A model generated the notes under the pieces. It did no database searches, was not told the DNA's origin, and worked only from the letters and a program-made list of their open reading frames with translations. Shown one piece after another: positions 34,715-42,793 of a stretch of 64,000 nt of DNA. The DNA is from Nocardia rhamnosiphila NBRC 108938. GTDB lineage: Bacteria > Actinomycetota > Actinomycetes > Mycobacteriales > Mycobacteriaceae. The stretch covers positions 62,001 through 126,000 of the forward strand of contig NZ_JOAJ01000004.1 of the NCBI RefSeq assembly GCF_000720425.1, written 5' to 3'. A program made the position numbers and the translations under genes. Numbering within the stretch: position 1 is the first letter of the stretch; every line of letters starts with the position of its first letter.

Positions 34715-35719
34715 TTACCCGCCCGGGTATTCCGCGCGTATATCGCCACCGAACAATCTCCAGTAGAAGGCGTTCATCCGCGCGGCAGCAGGGGCGTGGC
34801 GGGTCAGGATCGAGGCCACGACCGGCGATACGTCCTCCGGGACGTCACCGCCGGCGCACCGGAGTACGTACTCGTTGCGGGTGACGGGGCCGCCGCTGAG
34901 CGGCGCCGGTATTCCACAGACGTCGGTCACCAGCCAGTTGACCAGTCGCATGGCGGCATAGCAGGAGTCATGCGAGATATGGCGTTCGGCGAAGTCGTGT
35001 TCGGCCGGCGACAGATCGAAACGCGGCGAGGTGGCGAGCCCGAAGTCGGTGAGATAGATCCGCCGCCCGTCGGTGCGGAGGTTGCCGAAGTGGCCATCCA
35101 TATGCAGCAGCTGCCGATCGCTCAGAAAGGTCACGATCTCCGAGAACTGCTGTTCGACCACGGTGGCCTTGCCTGCCGGGCACTCGCGCAGCCAGTCCGG
35201 CAATGCGCGCGGAATGTATTCGCAGAACAGTATGAGGCTCGACGGTGCGGCGGCCAGTGCCTCGAGACGCGCACGCACAGCTGAGCACCCAGCATAGGCG
35301 GCGACCACAGCGTTGATGTCCGCGTGTTCGGCGGCGACCGGCGAGCGGCCGGGGAGAACTCGCCAGTGGTAGAGCATCGGGAACGATTGTGTCGCACCGG
35401 CCAGCACTCCGTCGGTGACGAGAATGTTCGCGGCCAGCTCACGCCATGCGTTGAAACTCGGGCCACCGATGCCGTATTGGCAGAACACCGGCAGGTCGAA
35501 GAGATTCGCGGTGGAGCCCTGGTGCGCGAGTTCCCGATCGGTCAGCGGAATTCGTTTGGCGAACACCGGCACACCGTCGATGTCGAGGACGGCCGTACCG
35601 CCGCCCACTCCCACGGTGTTCGGTCGGCCCCTGTCCACGAGCTCGGTGAGTTCGCTGTCACTGCGGGCGGCCAGGAAAGCCGAGAGTTCCCGGTGCCGGT
35701 CGCTCCTGGCAGTTGTCAT
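34715..35719 (-). CDS. Protein kinase-like phosphotransferase
   Basis: A 334-residue protein with an aminoglycoside-kinase/protein-kinase-like fold. VFAKRIPLTD holds the probable ATP-binding Lys, HMDGHFGNLR the catalytic Asp and metal-binding Asn, and LTDFGLA the DFG motif. The Gly-rich loop is represented by VGVGGGTAVLD. Relatives are often labelled serine/threonine phosphatase without basis. Substrate unknown. ATG at 35719 has AGGA about 8 nt upstream. The frame stays open far upstream but only as antisense to the FAD gene. Confidence 0.75.
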   Translation of the reverse strand: MTTARSDRHRELSAFLAARSDSELTELVDRGRPNTVGVGGGTAVLDIDGVPVFAKRIPLTDRELAHQGSTANLFDLPVFCQYGIGGPSFNAWRELAANILVTDGVLAGATQSFPMLYHWRVLPGRSPVAAEHADINAVVAAYAGCSAVRARLEALAAAPSSLILFCEYIPRALPDWLRECPAGKATVVEQQFSEIVTFLSDRQLLHMDGHFGNLRTDGRRIYLTDFGLATSPRFDLSPAEHDFAERHISHDSCYAAMRLVNWLVTDVCGIPAPLSGGPVTRNEYVLRCAGGDVPEDVSPVVASILTRHAPAAARMNAFYWRLFGGDIRAEYPGG

Positions 35720-35889
35720 CACACGATCCTGCCACCGGCTGGTGGTTGCACTCGGTCGGTCCGGTGATCGACGTGCAGCCGAACCGATGAATTTCGGACG
35801 GATCCCCGGTCGATACCTCTGAACGAACCGATGGCGGTGGGCCTGTGCCGAGACCGACCCAGCGCGGAATAACACACGGAGGCATTGGG

Positions 35890-36033
35890 ATGCGGAAGTC
35901 GATTCCGGGCCATTACATCTCGCTCGACGACGGAAGCGCTCGGGTGGACCACGGGATCCGGGACACCCGGATGAGCATCGTGCGCCCCGAGCAGGAGCAG
36001 CCGATCCGGACGAGTGAGCAGGTGGCGCAGTGA
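35890..36033 (+). CDS. 47-residue small ORF coupled to FAD monooxygenase
   Basis: Encodes MRKSIPGHYISLDDG and a charged remainder ending SEQVAQ. GGAGG lies 7 nt before the ATG at 35890, and the stop overlaps the GTG of the next gene (GTGA at 36030-36033), so ribosomes could pass from one to the other. No family is recognised. It may be a leader peptide that only serves to couple translation, or a short protein. Confidence 0.45.
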   Translation: MRKSIPGHYISLDDGSARVDHGIRDTRMSIVRPEQEQPIRTSEQVAQ

Positions 36034-37241
36034 GCGATACCAGGGTTTTGGTGACAGGGGCGAGTATCGCGGGGCCCGCACTGGCCCACTGGCTGTGCCG
36101 GCGGGGGGCCGAGGTGACCGTGGTGGAGCGGGCCCCCGAGCTGCGTCCCGGTGGGCAGGCGGTGGACGCGCGCGGGATCGCCAAGGAGGTCATCGCGCGG
36201 ATGGGGCTGGACGCGGCGGTGCGCGCGGCCCGTACCGAGACCGCCGGCGCGTACACCGTGGACGCCGAGGGGAACGTGCTGGAGACCTACCGCTCGGACG
36301 ACAACGGCGGCGACGGGTACATAGCGGAGATCGAGATCCTGCGCGGTGACCTGTCCCGGGTGCTCCACGAGGACACCCGGGACAGGGTCGAGTACATCTT
36401 CGGCGACCGGATCGCCGAACTCACCCAGGACGCCGACGGGGTCGACGTGGCCTTCGAGGGCGGCGACCGGCGGCGCTTCGACCTGGTCATCGGGGCGGAC
36501 GGGCTGCACTCGGCGCTGCGAGCGATGGCCTTCGGGCCGCATGAGCGGTTCATCCGCCACCTCGGGCACGTGCTGGCCTTCTACAGTGTGCCCAACGAGT
36601 TCGGGCTGGACCGCTGGCTGCTCGACTACCAGGAGTCCGGGCGCTCCGCCGGCCTGCGGCCCCTCCGGGACGCCACCCGGGCGATGGCCATGCTCTCTTT
36701 CCCCGCGGCCGACCTCGACGTCGACCACCGCGACATCGCCGCCCAGAAACGCCTGCTGCGCGAGCAGATGGCCGGGTTGGGCTGGTGGACCCCACGCATC
36801 CTCGCGCACCTGGACGACACCCCGGATTTCTACCTCGACCAGGTCGCCCAGGTGGTGATGGACCGCTGGTCGATCGGACGGGTGGGGCTGCTCGGGGACG
36901 CGGCGTTCAGCTCGTCGCCGATGTCCGGAGCGGGCACCGGGCTGGCCTTGGTCGGCGCCTACCTCCTGGCCGGAGAGCTGGCCGCCGCCGGGTGGGAGCC
37001 GGAAGCCGGATTCGCCGGCTACGAGCGGCGGATGCGCTCGTTCGTCGAGGCGAACCAGGAGATCGGCCGGTTGCACGTACGCAGCCGCGACGTCCCCGAG
37101 TCGAGCATCGATTTCGGCAGCGAATGGTTCACCGAACTGGTCGAGCGCGCGATCAACGGCGTCGAGCTGCCCGACTACGCGGGGATACCGGACTCCGGGG
37201 CCCCGACCGGGCTGCCGATCACCTCGTCGGCCAGGCCGTAG
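36030..37241 (+). CDS. FAD-dependent monooxygenase (PHBH fold), second copy
   Basis: A 403-residue group A flavin monooxygenase. FAD motif VTGASIAGPALAHWL, then VVERAPELRPGGQAVD, the DG motif VIGADGLHSALR and the GD motif LLGDAAFSSSPMSGAG. It is a homologue of the gene at 31847 and shares the same helix and loop order. GTG at 36030 overlaps the stop of a small ORF. Substrate unknown; no biosynthetic cluster is visible around it. Confidence 0.88.
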   Translation: MSDTRVLVTGASIAGPALAHWLCRRGAEVTVVERAPELRPGGQAVDARGIAKEVIARMGLDAAVRAARTETAGAYTVDAEGNVLETYRSDDNGGDGYIAEIEILRGDLSRVLHEDTRDRVEYIFGDRIAELTQDADGVDVAFEGGDRRRFDLVIGADGLHSALRAMAFGPHERFIRHLGHVLAFYSVPNEFGLDRWLLDYQESGRSAGLRPLRDATRAMAMLSFPAADLDVDHRDIAAQKRLLREQMAGLGWWTPRILAHLDDTPDFYLDQVAQVVMDRWSIGRVGLLGDAAFSSSPMSGAGTGLALVGAYLLAGELAAAGWEPEAGFAGYERRMRSFVEANQEIGRLHVRSRDVPESSIDFGSEWFTELVERAINGVELPDYAGIPDSGAPTGLPITSSARP

Positions 37242-37298
37242 ACCGTGTCGAGAGGGACGGCGCTTCGGCAGATGTCCCGCGGTTTCACCCAGGCCACT

Positions 37299-37326
37299 AT
37301 GCAACCAGTGCTATCATTGATTGCAT
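37299..37326. promoter_or_regulatory. FitA-type operator
   Basis: TGCTATCA-T-TGATTGCA at 37309-37325 is a near-perfect dyad (7 of 8), and TGCAACCA at 37300-37307 is a third half-site. The outer ATGCAA and TTGCAT arms (37299-37304 and 37321-37326) are exact. TGCTATCA is, as I recall, the half-site of gonococcal FitAB. It covers the fitA start codon. Confidence 0.65.
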
Positions 37327-37546
37327 GGCAAGCATAACCATCCGCGATCTGGACCGCGACGTCAAGGAGCGCCTGCGGCGCCGGGCCGCCGCGCACGGTA
37401 GGAGTATGGAAGCCGAAGCCCGGGATATCCTTGCCGCCGCAGTACGCCCGACTCGGTTGCTGCACGAAATCTACGAACGCAGCCGCCCCTACGCGACCGA
37501 ACTGGATATTCCCGAACAGCCGGAGGCCGGGGCAGCTCAACTGTGA
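37325..37546 (+). CDS. FitA-like ribbon-helix-helix antitoxin
   Basis: A 73-residue antitoxin. The N-terminal ribbon-helix-helix is MASITIRDLDRDVKERLRRR followed by AAAHGRSMEAEARDIL, which is the FitA/plasmid-stability pattern. The C-terminal tail (about residues 45-73) should wrap the toxin. The stop overlaps the toxin GTG (GTGA). It represses its own promoter with the toxin through the operator at 37299. Confidence 0.88.
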   Translation: MASITIRDLDRDVKERLRRRAAAHGRSMEAEARDILAAAVRPTRLLHEIYERSRPYATELDIPEQPEAGAAQL

Positions 37547-37974
37547 TCGTCGCCGATACGAATGTGGTGTCGGAGCTGTTCAAACCCACCCCGGACACCC
37601 GCGTGCTCAGCTGGCTGGAAAAGTCCACGGACATCACGATCACCACCGTGACCATCGGCGAGATATGGGCCGGTATCGAAAATCTACCGGAGGGCACGCG
37701 CAAGGCGGGCCTGGTTACGCTGGCTACCGACCTGTTCGACGAATTCGGCGACGAGGTCGAGACCTACGACTCCCGGGCAGCACGAGCCTACGGCCGAATC
37801 GTTGCCACACGCCGACGCATCGGCCGCCCGATCGGCTACGCGGATGCACAGATCGCAGCGATCTGCCTGGTGAACGACTGCCCGGTGGCAACCCGCAACG
37901 TCAAGGAATTCACCGACCTCGGCATCACCATCATCAACCCATGGCAGCCGACCCCGGACAGCACTCTGGCATAG
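37543..37974 (+). CDS. FitB/VapC-like PIN-domain toxin
   Basis: A 143-residue PIN RNase. Acidic residues are in place: VADTNVVSELF (Asp5), TIGEIWAGI (Glu), GYADAQIAAI (Asp) and ATRNVKEFTD (Asp). Such toxins cut tRNA or rRNA when freed from the antitoxin. GTG at 37543 overlaps the antitoxin stop. Its last 60 bases have a degenerate copy at 41312-41371. Confidence 0.9.
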   Translation: MIVADTNVVSELFKPTPDTRVLSWLEKSTDITITTVTIGEIWAGIENLPEGTRKAGLVTLATDLFDEFGDEVETYDSRAARAYGRIVATRRRIGRPIGYADAQIAAICLVNDCPVATRNVKEFTDLGITIINPWQPTPDSTLA

Positions 37975-38192
37975 CAGTTCGGAACCAACCGGCAGCAAGC
38001 TTCGCCGAATCGTCGAATATCCGTGCAGTGCCACGACATTGCCTGCAGGCTCGACCGTTCGACCCCACGTGCCAACAGATCGGTACTCCCCGAGCTGCTT
38101 CCGTCAGCTGCAGAAGATGGGCTGTGACTCCTCCGACGCTGCCCAAAGGGCAGAACGCACCGCTGCCGGAGGATGCGAAACAATTGAGCCTG

Positions 38193-38918
38193 TCACCAGG
38201 GCACTGTTCCGGCGTCGTCGAAGAATCCGCCGGTCGGTCCGTCATCGGGAAGGGTCGCGAGGCGAATCGCGATTGCCGCGCCCTGTCCGGGGGTGCGGTG
38301 GCCGCGGAAGCCGTTGAGGTCGGTAGCGGTGAAACCGGGGCAGCCGCAGTTGATCAGGACATCGGTGTCGCTCAGCTCTTTTGCGTATTGAACGGTTACG
38401 GCGTTGAGGAATGTCTTCGACGCCGAGTACGCGGCGGAAATCGGGCCGGTCTCGGCGCCGGGCGTGGTCTGCAGGACGAGCGAGCCGACACTGCTGGACA
38501 TGTTCACGATTCGCGGTGATGCCGAGCCGCGCAGCAGGGGCAGCATCGCATTGGTGACACGGATGACGCCGATCACATTGGTTTCCACCACAGCTCGCAC
38601 GGTCGCGGGATCGACCATGGTGGGCTCTTGCGGCGTACCGCCGGTGATCGCGGCATTGTTGACCAGCACGTCGAGACCTCCGGCTCGCTCGGCGATCAGC
38701 TCGGCCGCGGCGGCCACACTCGCGTCGTCGGTCACGTCGAGCGGGACACCGAACGCATCGGCTCCGGCCGCACATAGTTTCTCCACCGCGGTGTCGCGAC
38801 GTTGTGAATCCCGCGCGCCCACACCGATCCGCCAGCCGAGGGCACCCAGGCCCGCCGCGATCTCATATCCGATTCCTTTGTTCGCGCCGGTCACCAGCGC
38901 GATCGTCTGTGCACTCAT
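38193..38918 (-). CDS. Short-chain dehydrogenase/reductase
   Basis: A 241-residue classical SDR. Cofactor site VTGANKGIGYEIA (residues 9-21), NNAAITGG, catalytic Ser in NMSSSVGS and the Y-x-x-x-K in YSASKTFL. GARDSQRR after the second strand suggests NADP. The substrate is unknown. It is divergent from a LysR gene, which probably controls it. ATG at 38918. Confidence 0.9.
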   Translation of the reverse strand: MSAQTIALVTGANKGIGYEIAAGLGALGWRIGVGARDSQRRDTAVEKLCAAGADAFGVPLDVTDDASVAAAAELIAERAGGLDVLVNNAAITGGTPQEPTMVDPATVRAVVETNVIGVIRVTNAMLPLLRGSASPRIVNMSSSVGSLVLQTTPGAETGPISAAYSASKTFLNAVTVQYAKELSDTDVLINCGCPGFTATDLNGFRGHRTPGQGAAIAIRLATLPDDGPTGGFFDDAGTVPW

Positions 38919-38975
38919 ACCGTCGATCCTGATGCGGCCTCGGGTAGCGCGTCCAAGACCGACCGGGTGGCCAGC

Positions 38976-38992
38976 GATACCGCACGGGTATC
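38976..38992. promoter_or_regulatory. LysR-type box
   Basis: GATACC-GCACG-GGTATC is a perfect dyad and contains ATAC-N7-GTAT, the usual T-N11-A form of a LysR recognition site. It lies between the divergent SDR and LysR genes. Confidence 0.65.
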
Positions 38993-39023
38993 GGTCGCGG
39001 TCAGCGCCGGATACGATGCCACG

Positions 39024-39863
39024 GTGGAGACGCGGGAGTTGCGATACTTCGTCGCGGTCGCCGAGGAGTTGCACTTCGGGCGGGCGGCACAGCGGCTCGC
39101 CATGGCGCAACCGCCACTGTCCCGGGCGATCCAGCAGCTCGAACGGCGGCTCGGCGTGGTGCTGCTGCACCGCACCTCTCGCGCGATCGCGTTGACCGAG
39201 GCCGGGTCCGTGCTGCTGCTCGAGGCCCGCGCCGTGCTCGACGCGGTCGAAGCCGCGGAGCGCCGCACCCGCCGCGCCGCGGCCGATCGGCCGGGCGTGG
39301 TGCTGGCCACGAAGGCCGGGGCGTCCAGCGAACTGTTGTCGAAGCTGCTGGACGCATACGCCGCCGAACCGGGCGCGGTCGCCGTCGAAGTGATGCTGTG
39401 CGGGCCCGGCGAACAGGAAAGACTCCTGCGCGACGGTCGTGCCGACGTTGCCCTGCTCCACCGCCCCTTCGACACGACGGCCGGATTCGACACCGAGGAC
39501 CTGCACACCGAACAGCAGGTCCTGGTCCTACCCGCCGGGCATCCCCTCGCCAACCGGGCCCATATGTCTTCGGCCGAGGTCTCCGCCCTGACGGACCTGC
39601 CCTTGCCGCGCTGGCCTCGACAGGACGGGAGCTATCCGGACGGCCCCGGCCCACAGGTCCGCGACCATACCCAGCTGACCCAGCTGATCGCGCTCGGCCG
39701 GACCTGTGCGGTCATGCCGGAGTCCGTCCGAACTCACCTGCACGACAAGCACGCCATCGTGCCGGTACCGGACGCGCCGGCAGTCACGACCGTCATCGCC
39801 TGGCCACCACACAGCAGATCCAAAACCGTCGCCGCCCTCGTCCGCACCGCAATACGCCTCTAG
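39024..39863 (+). CDS. LysR-family regulator
   Basis: A 279-residue LysR protein. The N-terminal HTH is ETRELRYFVAVAEELHFG with AAQRLAMAQPPLSRAIQQLE as recognition part, then the linker helix and a periplasmic-binding-like ligand domain, which is a little short. GTG at 39024 gives the standard N-terminus; the frame continues upstream without sense. It should regulate the divergent SDR through the box at 38976. Confidence 0.9.
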   Translation: METRELRYFVAVAEELHFGRAAQRLAMAQPPLSRAIQQLERRLGVVLLHRTSRAIALTEAGSVLLLEARAVLDAVEAAERRTRRAAADRPGVVLATKAGASSELLSKLLDAYAAEPGAVAVEVMLCGPGEQERLLRDGRADVALLHRPFDTTAGFDTEDLHTEQQVLVLPAGHPLANRAHMSSAEVSALTDLPLPRWPRQDGSYPDGPGPQVRDHTQLTQLIALGRTCAVMPESVRTHLHDKHAIVPVPDAPAVTTVIAWPPHSRSKTVAALVRTAIRL

Positions 39864-39967
39864 CCGATACCTCTCCGCATGGTTCAGGAATCCACCATGC
39901 AAGCTCGCCGATCCTGTGACAGCCGCGAAACGCTCCACGTTCGACTCCGTACCGGTACGAAGCAATG

Positions 39968-40381
39968 TCACGGCGACGGCGCGATGTACTCGCACTGCAG
40001 GTCGGACACCCTTGCGATGTGCTCGAAGTCGTGGTCTGCGGCAAGCACGGTCGCATCGTTCACGATGGCGTAGCCGGCTATGAGGATGTCGTGCGAGCCG
40101 GCCGCCCGGACGAGCCCCGCGTTCCATAGCGCTGCCTGAATATCGAGGACAAGCGATTCGTCCGGTGCGCGCTCGAGCGGGAACCCGAGAGAGATCTGCT
40201 CTCGGTAGTTCGCGTGTTCATCGGGCGTCCGAGCGCTGTGGCAGAACTCGAGCACCTGCGGCGGGCACGTGACGAACAGGTCCGCCGGCGCTCGTTCGAT
40301 TCGCCGCAGGCGCGCAGTGATAGCCGGGTCTCCAGTAGCCAGCCTTGCCCACACCGAGTTGTCGACCAGGTAGTCGGTCAC
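39968..40381 (-). CDS. VapC-like PIN-domain toxin
   Basis: A 137-residue PIN RNase: YLVDNSVWARL (Asp), QVLEFCHS (Glu), GSHDILIAGYAI (Asp) and LAADHDFEHIARV (Asp). GTG at 40381 overlaps the antitoxin stop (GTGA). Target RNA unknown. Confidence 0.9.
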   Translation of the reverse strand: MTDYLVDNSVWARLATGDPAITARLRRIERAPADLFVTCPPQVLEFCHSARTPDEHANYREQISLGFPLERAPDESLVLDIQAALWNAGLVRAAGSHDILIAGYAIVNDATVLAADHDFEHIARVSDLQCEYIAPSP

Positions 40382-40596
40382 GCGGACTGAGACTCGCCCG
40401 GAGAGACCACTGGCGCGCCGAGCTCGTTATCGAGGTCGGTCAGTCCCGCGATGCCGCGGATCATCGCGCCTTTCTGCTTCGAGGCGATGAGCCGACGCAA
40501 CGCGAGGTCGAGCACAGCCCGGTTCGATCGCTCGCCCGTGAGCTCTCTGGCACGCTCGATGAGCTGCGGATCCAGGTCGACGCTGGTGACTGCCAT
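40378..40596 (-). CDS. VapB-like antitoxin (DUF2191)
   Basis: A 72-residue protein. The N-terminal half TSVDLDPQLIERARELTG with SNRAVLDLALRRLI is the VapB/DUF2191 dimerisation and DNA-binding pattern; the acidic C-terminus should block the toxin. ATG at 40596 has a very strong ribosome site, GGAGGAGGGG. The promoter is in an AT-rich island with repeated TATAAT. Confidence 0.87.
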   Translation of the reverse strand: MAVTSVDLDPQLIERARELTGERSNRAVLDLALRRLIASKQKGAMIRGIAGLTDLDNELGAPVVSPGESQSA

Positions 40597-40613
40597 GATT
40601 ACCCCTCCTCCGT

Positions 40614-40634
40614 ATTATATGACCGATTATATAT
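40614..40634 (-). promoter_or_regulatory. VapBC promoter with tandem ATTATAT repeats
   Basis: ATTATAT occurs at 40614-40620 and 40626-40632, 12 bp apart, so the minus strand has two consensus -10 boxes (TATAAT). The island is strikingly AT-rich for this genome. The repeats may also be half-sites for the antitoxin on one face of the helix. Confidence 0.6.
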
Positions 40635-40820
40635 CGACCCGCGCCATGGGGCCACATCCAACCGCGCCGTCGCCACGACGACGCCTATCGCCCCGGCGGC
40701 GACGCGGTACCTTCCGGGCTACCGCCTAAATTCCCTCCCCACGGGAAATGGGTCGACGACTCGGCCCGGGGTGGAGAAGATCGGGCTCGGACAACCGAAC
40801 GAAAAGGAGAGCGCACAGCA

Positions 40821-41216
40821 ATGCCCCACGCACAGATCGAGGTCCGTCGTCACTGGTCCACCGACGAGGAGGTAGCCATCATCGATGCGGTGCACGGGGC
40901 CCTCGTCGCCGCCTTCCGAATTCCTGTCGAGGACAAGCACGTGAGGCTGGTCGTTCATGAGCCGCATCGCTTCGCGCACCCTTCGACGCTGGCCCGGCCG
41001 GACCTCCTGACCTTGGTCCACATCGATTGCTTCGAGGGCCGCTCTACCAACGCCAAGCGAAGGCTTTACGCCGAGATCGTTGAGCGTCTCTCCAGGATCG
41101 GGATCCCGCGGGACCATGTCTCGATCACTATTCGGGACATTCCCATGGAGAACTGGGGGATCCGCGGCGGCCAGGCCGCGTGCGATGTCGATCTGGGATT
41201 CGCGGTCGATGTCTGA
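40821..41216 (+). CDS. Tautomerase-family protein
   Basis: A 131-residue protein of the 4-oxalocrotonate tautomerase/MIF superfamily. After removal of Met the N-terminus is Pro (PHAQIEVRRHW), the catalytic base of the family. It has two beta-alpha-beta units, the second starting TLVHIDCFEGRSTNAKRRLYAEI (part of the Tautomerase_2 pattern) and ending MENWGIRGG. The substrate is unknown. AAAGGAG lies upstream of the ATG. Confidence 0.85.
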   Translation: MPHAQIEVRRHWSTDEEVAIIDAVHGALVAAFRIPVEDKHVRLVVHEPHRFAHPSTLARPDLLTLVHIDCFEGRSTNAKRRLYAEIVERLSRIGIPRDHVSITIRDIPMENWGIRGGQAACDVDLGFAVDV

Positions 41217-41311
41217 GGCTCACCGGACTCCAGGGGCTGCTTGATCACCGAACCATCGGCAGTGAAGTGCCACCGACTCCGGCAGGTACGGTCATTCAGC
41301 GGGCTCGCCGT

Positions 41312-41371
41312 CCACCGACACCACCATGATCAATCCGTGGGGAGCCAACCGCCGACAGCACTCTGGCGTAG
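41312..41371 (+). pseudogene. 3' remnant of a PIN-domain toxin gene
   Basis: From CACCGAC to TAG this stretch matches the end of the FitB-like gene at 37912-37974, with GACAGCACTCTGGC identical (41354-41367 against 37957-37970) and ATCAA-CC-TGG conserved just before. Small insertions and deletions break the frame, and no upstream toxin body is left. It looks like the trace of a lost or partly duplicated toxin gene. Confidence 0.55.
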
Positions 41372-41701
41372 CCGCGGGGGATCAGCCGTTTGCGAGAACT
41401 CTTAAAAAGCCCGGCGACGAGCGGGTCCATCTGGCTCCTCAGTGAGTTCTATCCGCTGTAACTGATCAACTGCCGGTCAGGCCCGGACTGCTATCTGGAA
41501 CGTGCCTTTACTCGACAGCGAACCGATGAGTCCGGTTTTCCGTGAAGGACACGTCTACCCCCAGTAGAAGCAAACTTCGATGAAGAGAGACTTTGCCCCC
41601 TGCCGAGGTTGATCATCATGCATTAGCAATGCAAAGCGCAACATGAGCTGTTTGTCAGGGTTTTGAGGCAAAGAGCAAACCACTCTTCCGGCACGAGAGC
41701 T
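41372..41701. other. 330-bp low-GC stretch without a gene
   Basis: This part is clearly poorer in GC than its surroundings and lacks protein-like frames. It contains a perfect dyad TGCATT-AGC-AATGCA (41619-41633). Together with the toxin remnant to its left it looks like debris of a mobile or toxin-antitoxin locus. The ychF terminator, if any, must lie at its right end, but no stem with a T-run is visible. Confidence 0.45.
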
Positions 41702-42781
41702 CTACACGTTGAAGCGGAACTCGACCACGTCGCCGTCGGCCATGACGTAGTCCTTGCCCTCCATCCGAACCTTGCCCGCCGCCTTAGCCGCTGCCATCGA
41801 TCCCGCCTCGACCAGGTCGTCGAAAGCCACCACTTCGGCCTTGATGAACCCGCGTTCGAAGTCGGTGTGGATGACCCCGGCCGCCTTCGGCGCGGTGTCG
41901 CCCTGGTGGATCGTCCACGCCCGGGACTCTTTCGGGCCGGCCGTGAGGTAGGTCTGCAGGCCGAGGGTGTGGAATCCGGCGCGGGCCAGGGCGTGCAGGC
42001 CGGGTTCGGTCTGGCCGATGGATTCCAGCAGTTCCGTGGCGGATTCCTCGTCGAGTTCGAGGAGTTCGGATTCGACCTTGGCGTCGAGGAACACCGAATC
42101 CGCCGGGGCCACCGAGGCTTTCAGTTCGGCAACCTTGGCTTCGTCGCTGAGCACCGACTCGTCGGCGTTGAAGACGTACAGGAACGGCTTCGTGGTGAGC
42201 AGCGACAGTTCCCTCAGGAGTTCGCCGTCGATCTCCTTCGCCGCGTGGAACAGGGTCCGCCCACCGTTGAGGATTTCCTGGGCCTGCTTGGCGGCGTCGG
42301 CGTAGGGCTTGCGGTCCTTTTTGACCTTGGCTTCCTTCTCCAGGCGGACGACCGCCTTCTCGAGGGTCTGCAGGTCGGCGAGGATCAGTTCGGTTTCGAT
42401 GACCTCGATATCGGAGGCCGGGTTCACCTGGCCGTCCACGTGCACCACATCGTCGTCGGCGAAGACGCGGACGACCTGGCAGATGGCGTCGGCTTCGCGG
42501 ATGTTGGCGAGGAATTTGTTGCCGAGGCCGGCGCCCTCGGAGGCGCCCTTCACGATGCCGGCGATATCGACGAAGGAGACCGTCGCGGGGACGGTGCGGG
42601 CGGAGTCGAAGATCTCGGCGAGCTTGTCCAGGCGGGGGTCGGGCAGCGGAACCACGCCGACATTGGGCTCGATGGTCGCGAACGGGTAGTTCGCGGCGAG
42701 CACGTCGTTGCGGGTCAGCGCGTTGAACAGCGTCGATTTTCCGACGTTGGGCAGGCCGACGATTCCGAGGGTGAGACTCAC
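41702..42781 (-). CDS. ychF: Redox-regulated ATPase YchF
   Basis: A 359-residue Obg-family P-loop protein that hydrolyses ATP rather than GTP and binds ribosomes in stress responses. G1 is GLPNVGKST (residues 9-17), then NYPFATIEPNVG, DIAGIVKGASEG, and G4 is NADE in place of NKxD, the mark of YchF. The C-terminal TGS domain has YLTAGPKESRAW and ends YVMADGDVVEFRFNV. Length matches E. coli YchF (363). In M. tuberculosis (Rv1112) it stands next to the DUF6542 gene Rv1111c; here they are 15 kb apart. Confidence 0.97.
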   Translation of the reverse strand: MSLTLGIVGLPNVGKSTLFNALTRNDVLAANYPFATIEPNVGVVPLPDPRLDKLAEIFDSARTVPATVSFVDIAGIVKGASEGAGLGNKFLANIREADAICQVVRVFADDDVVHVDGQVNPASDIEVIETELILADLQTLEKAVVRLEKEAKVKKDRKPYADAAKQAQEILNGGRTLFHAAKEIDGELLRELSLLTTKPFLYVFNADESVLSDEAKVAELKASVAPADSVFLDAKVESELLELDEESATELLESIGQTEPGLHALARAGFHTLGLQTYLTAGPKESRAWTIHQGDTAPKAAGVIHTDFERGFIKAEVVAFDDLVEAGSMAAAKAAGKVRMEGKDYVMADGDVVEFRFNV

Positions 42782-42793
42782 GAGGACAGCAGT

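Noticed and set aside
29688..38918. Secondary-metabolite gene cluster
   Set aside because: Oxidoreductases and a hydrolase occur, but there is no synthase, carrier protein or coherent operon.
41619..41633. Perfect dyad TGCATT-AGC-AATGCA
   Set aside because: No promoter or gene start is close; it may be debris of a lost toxin-antitoxin operator but I cannot support a function.
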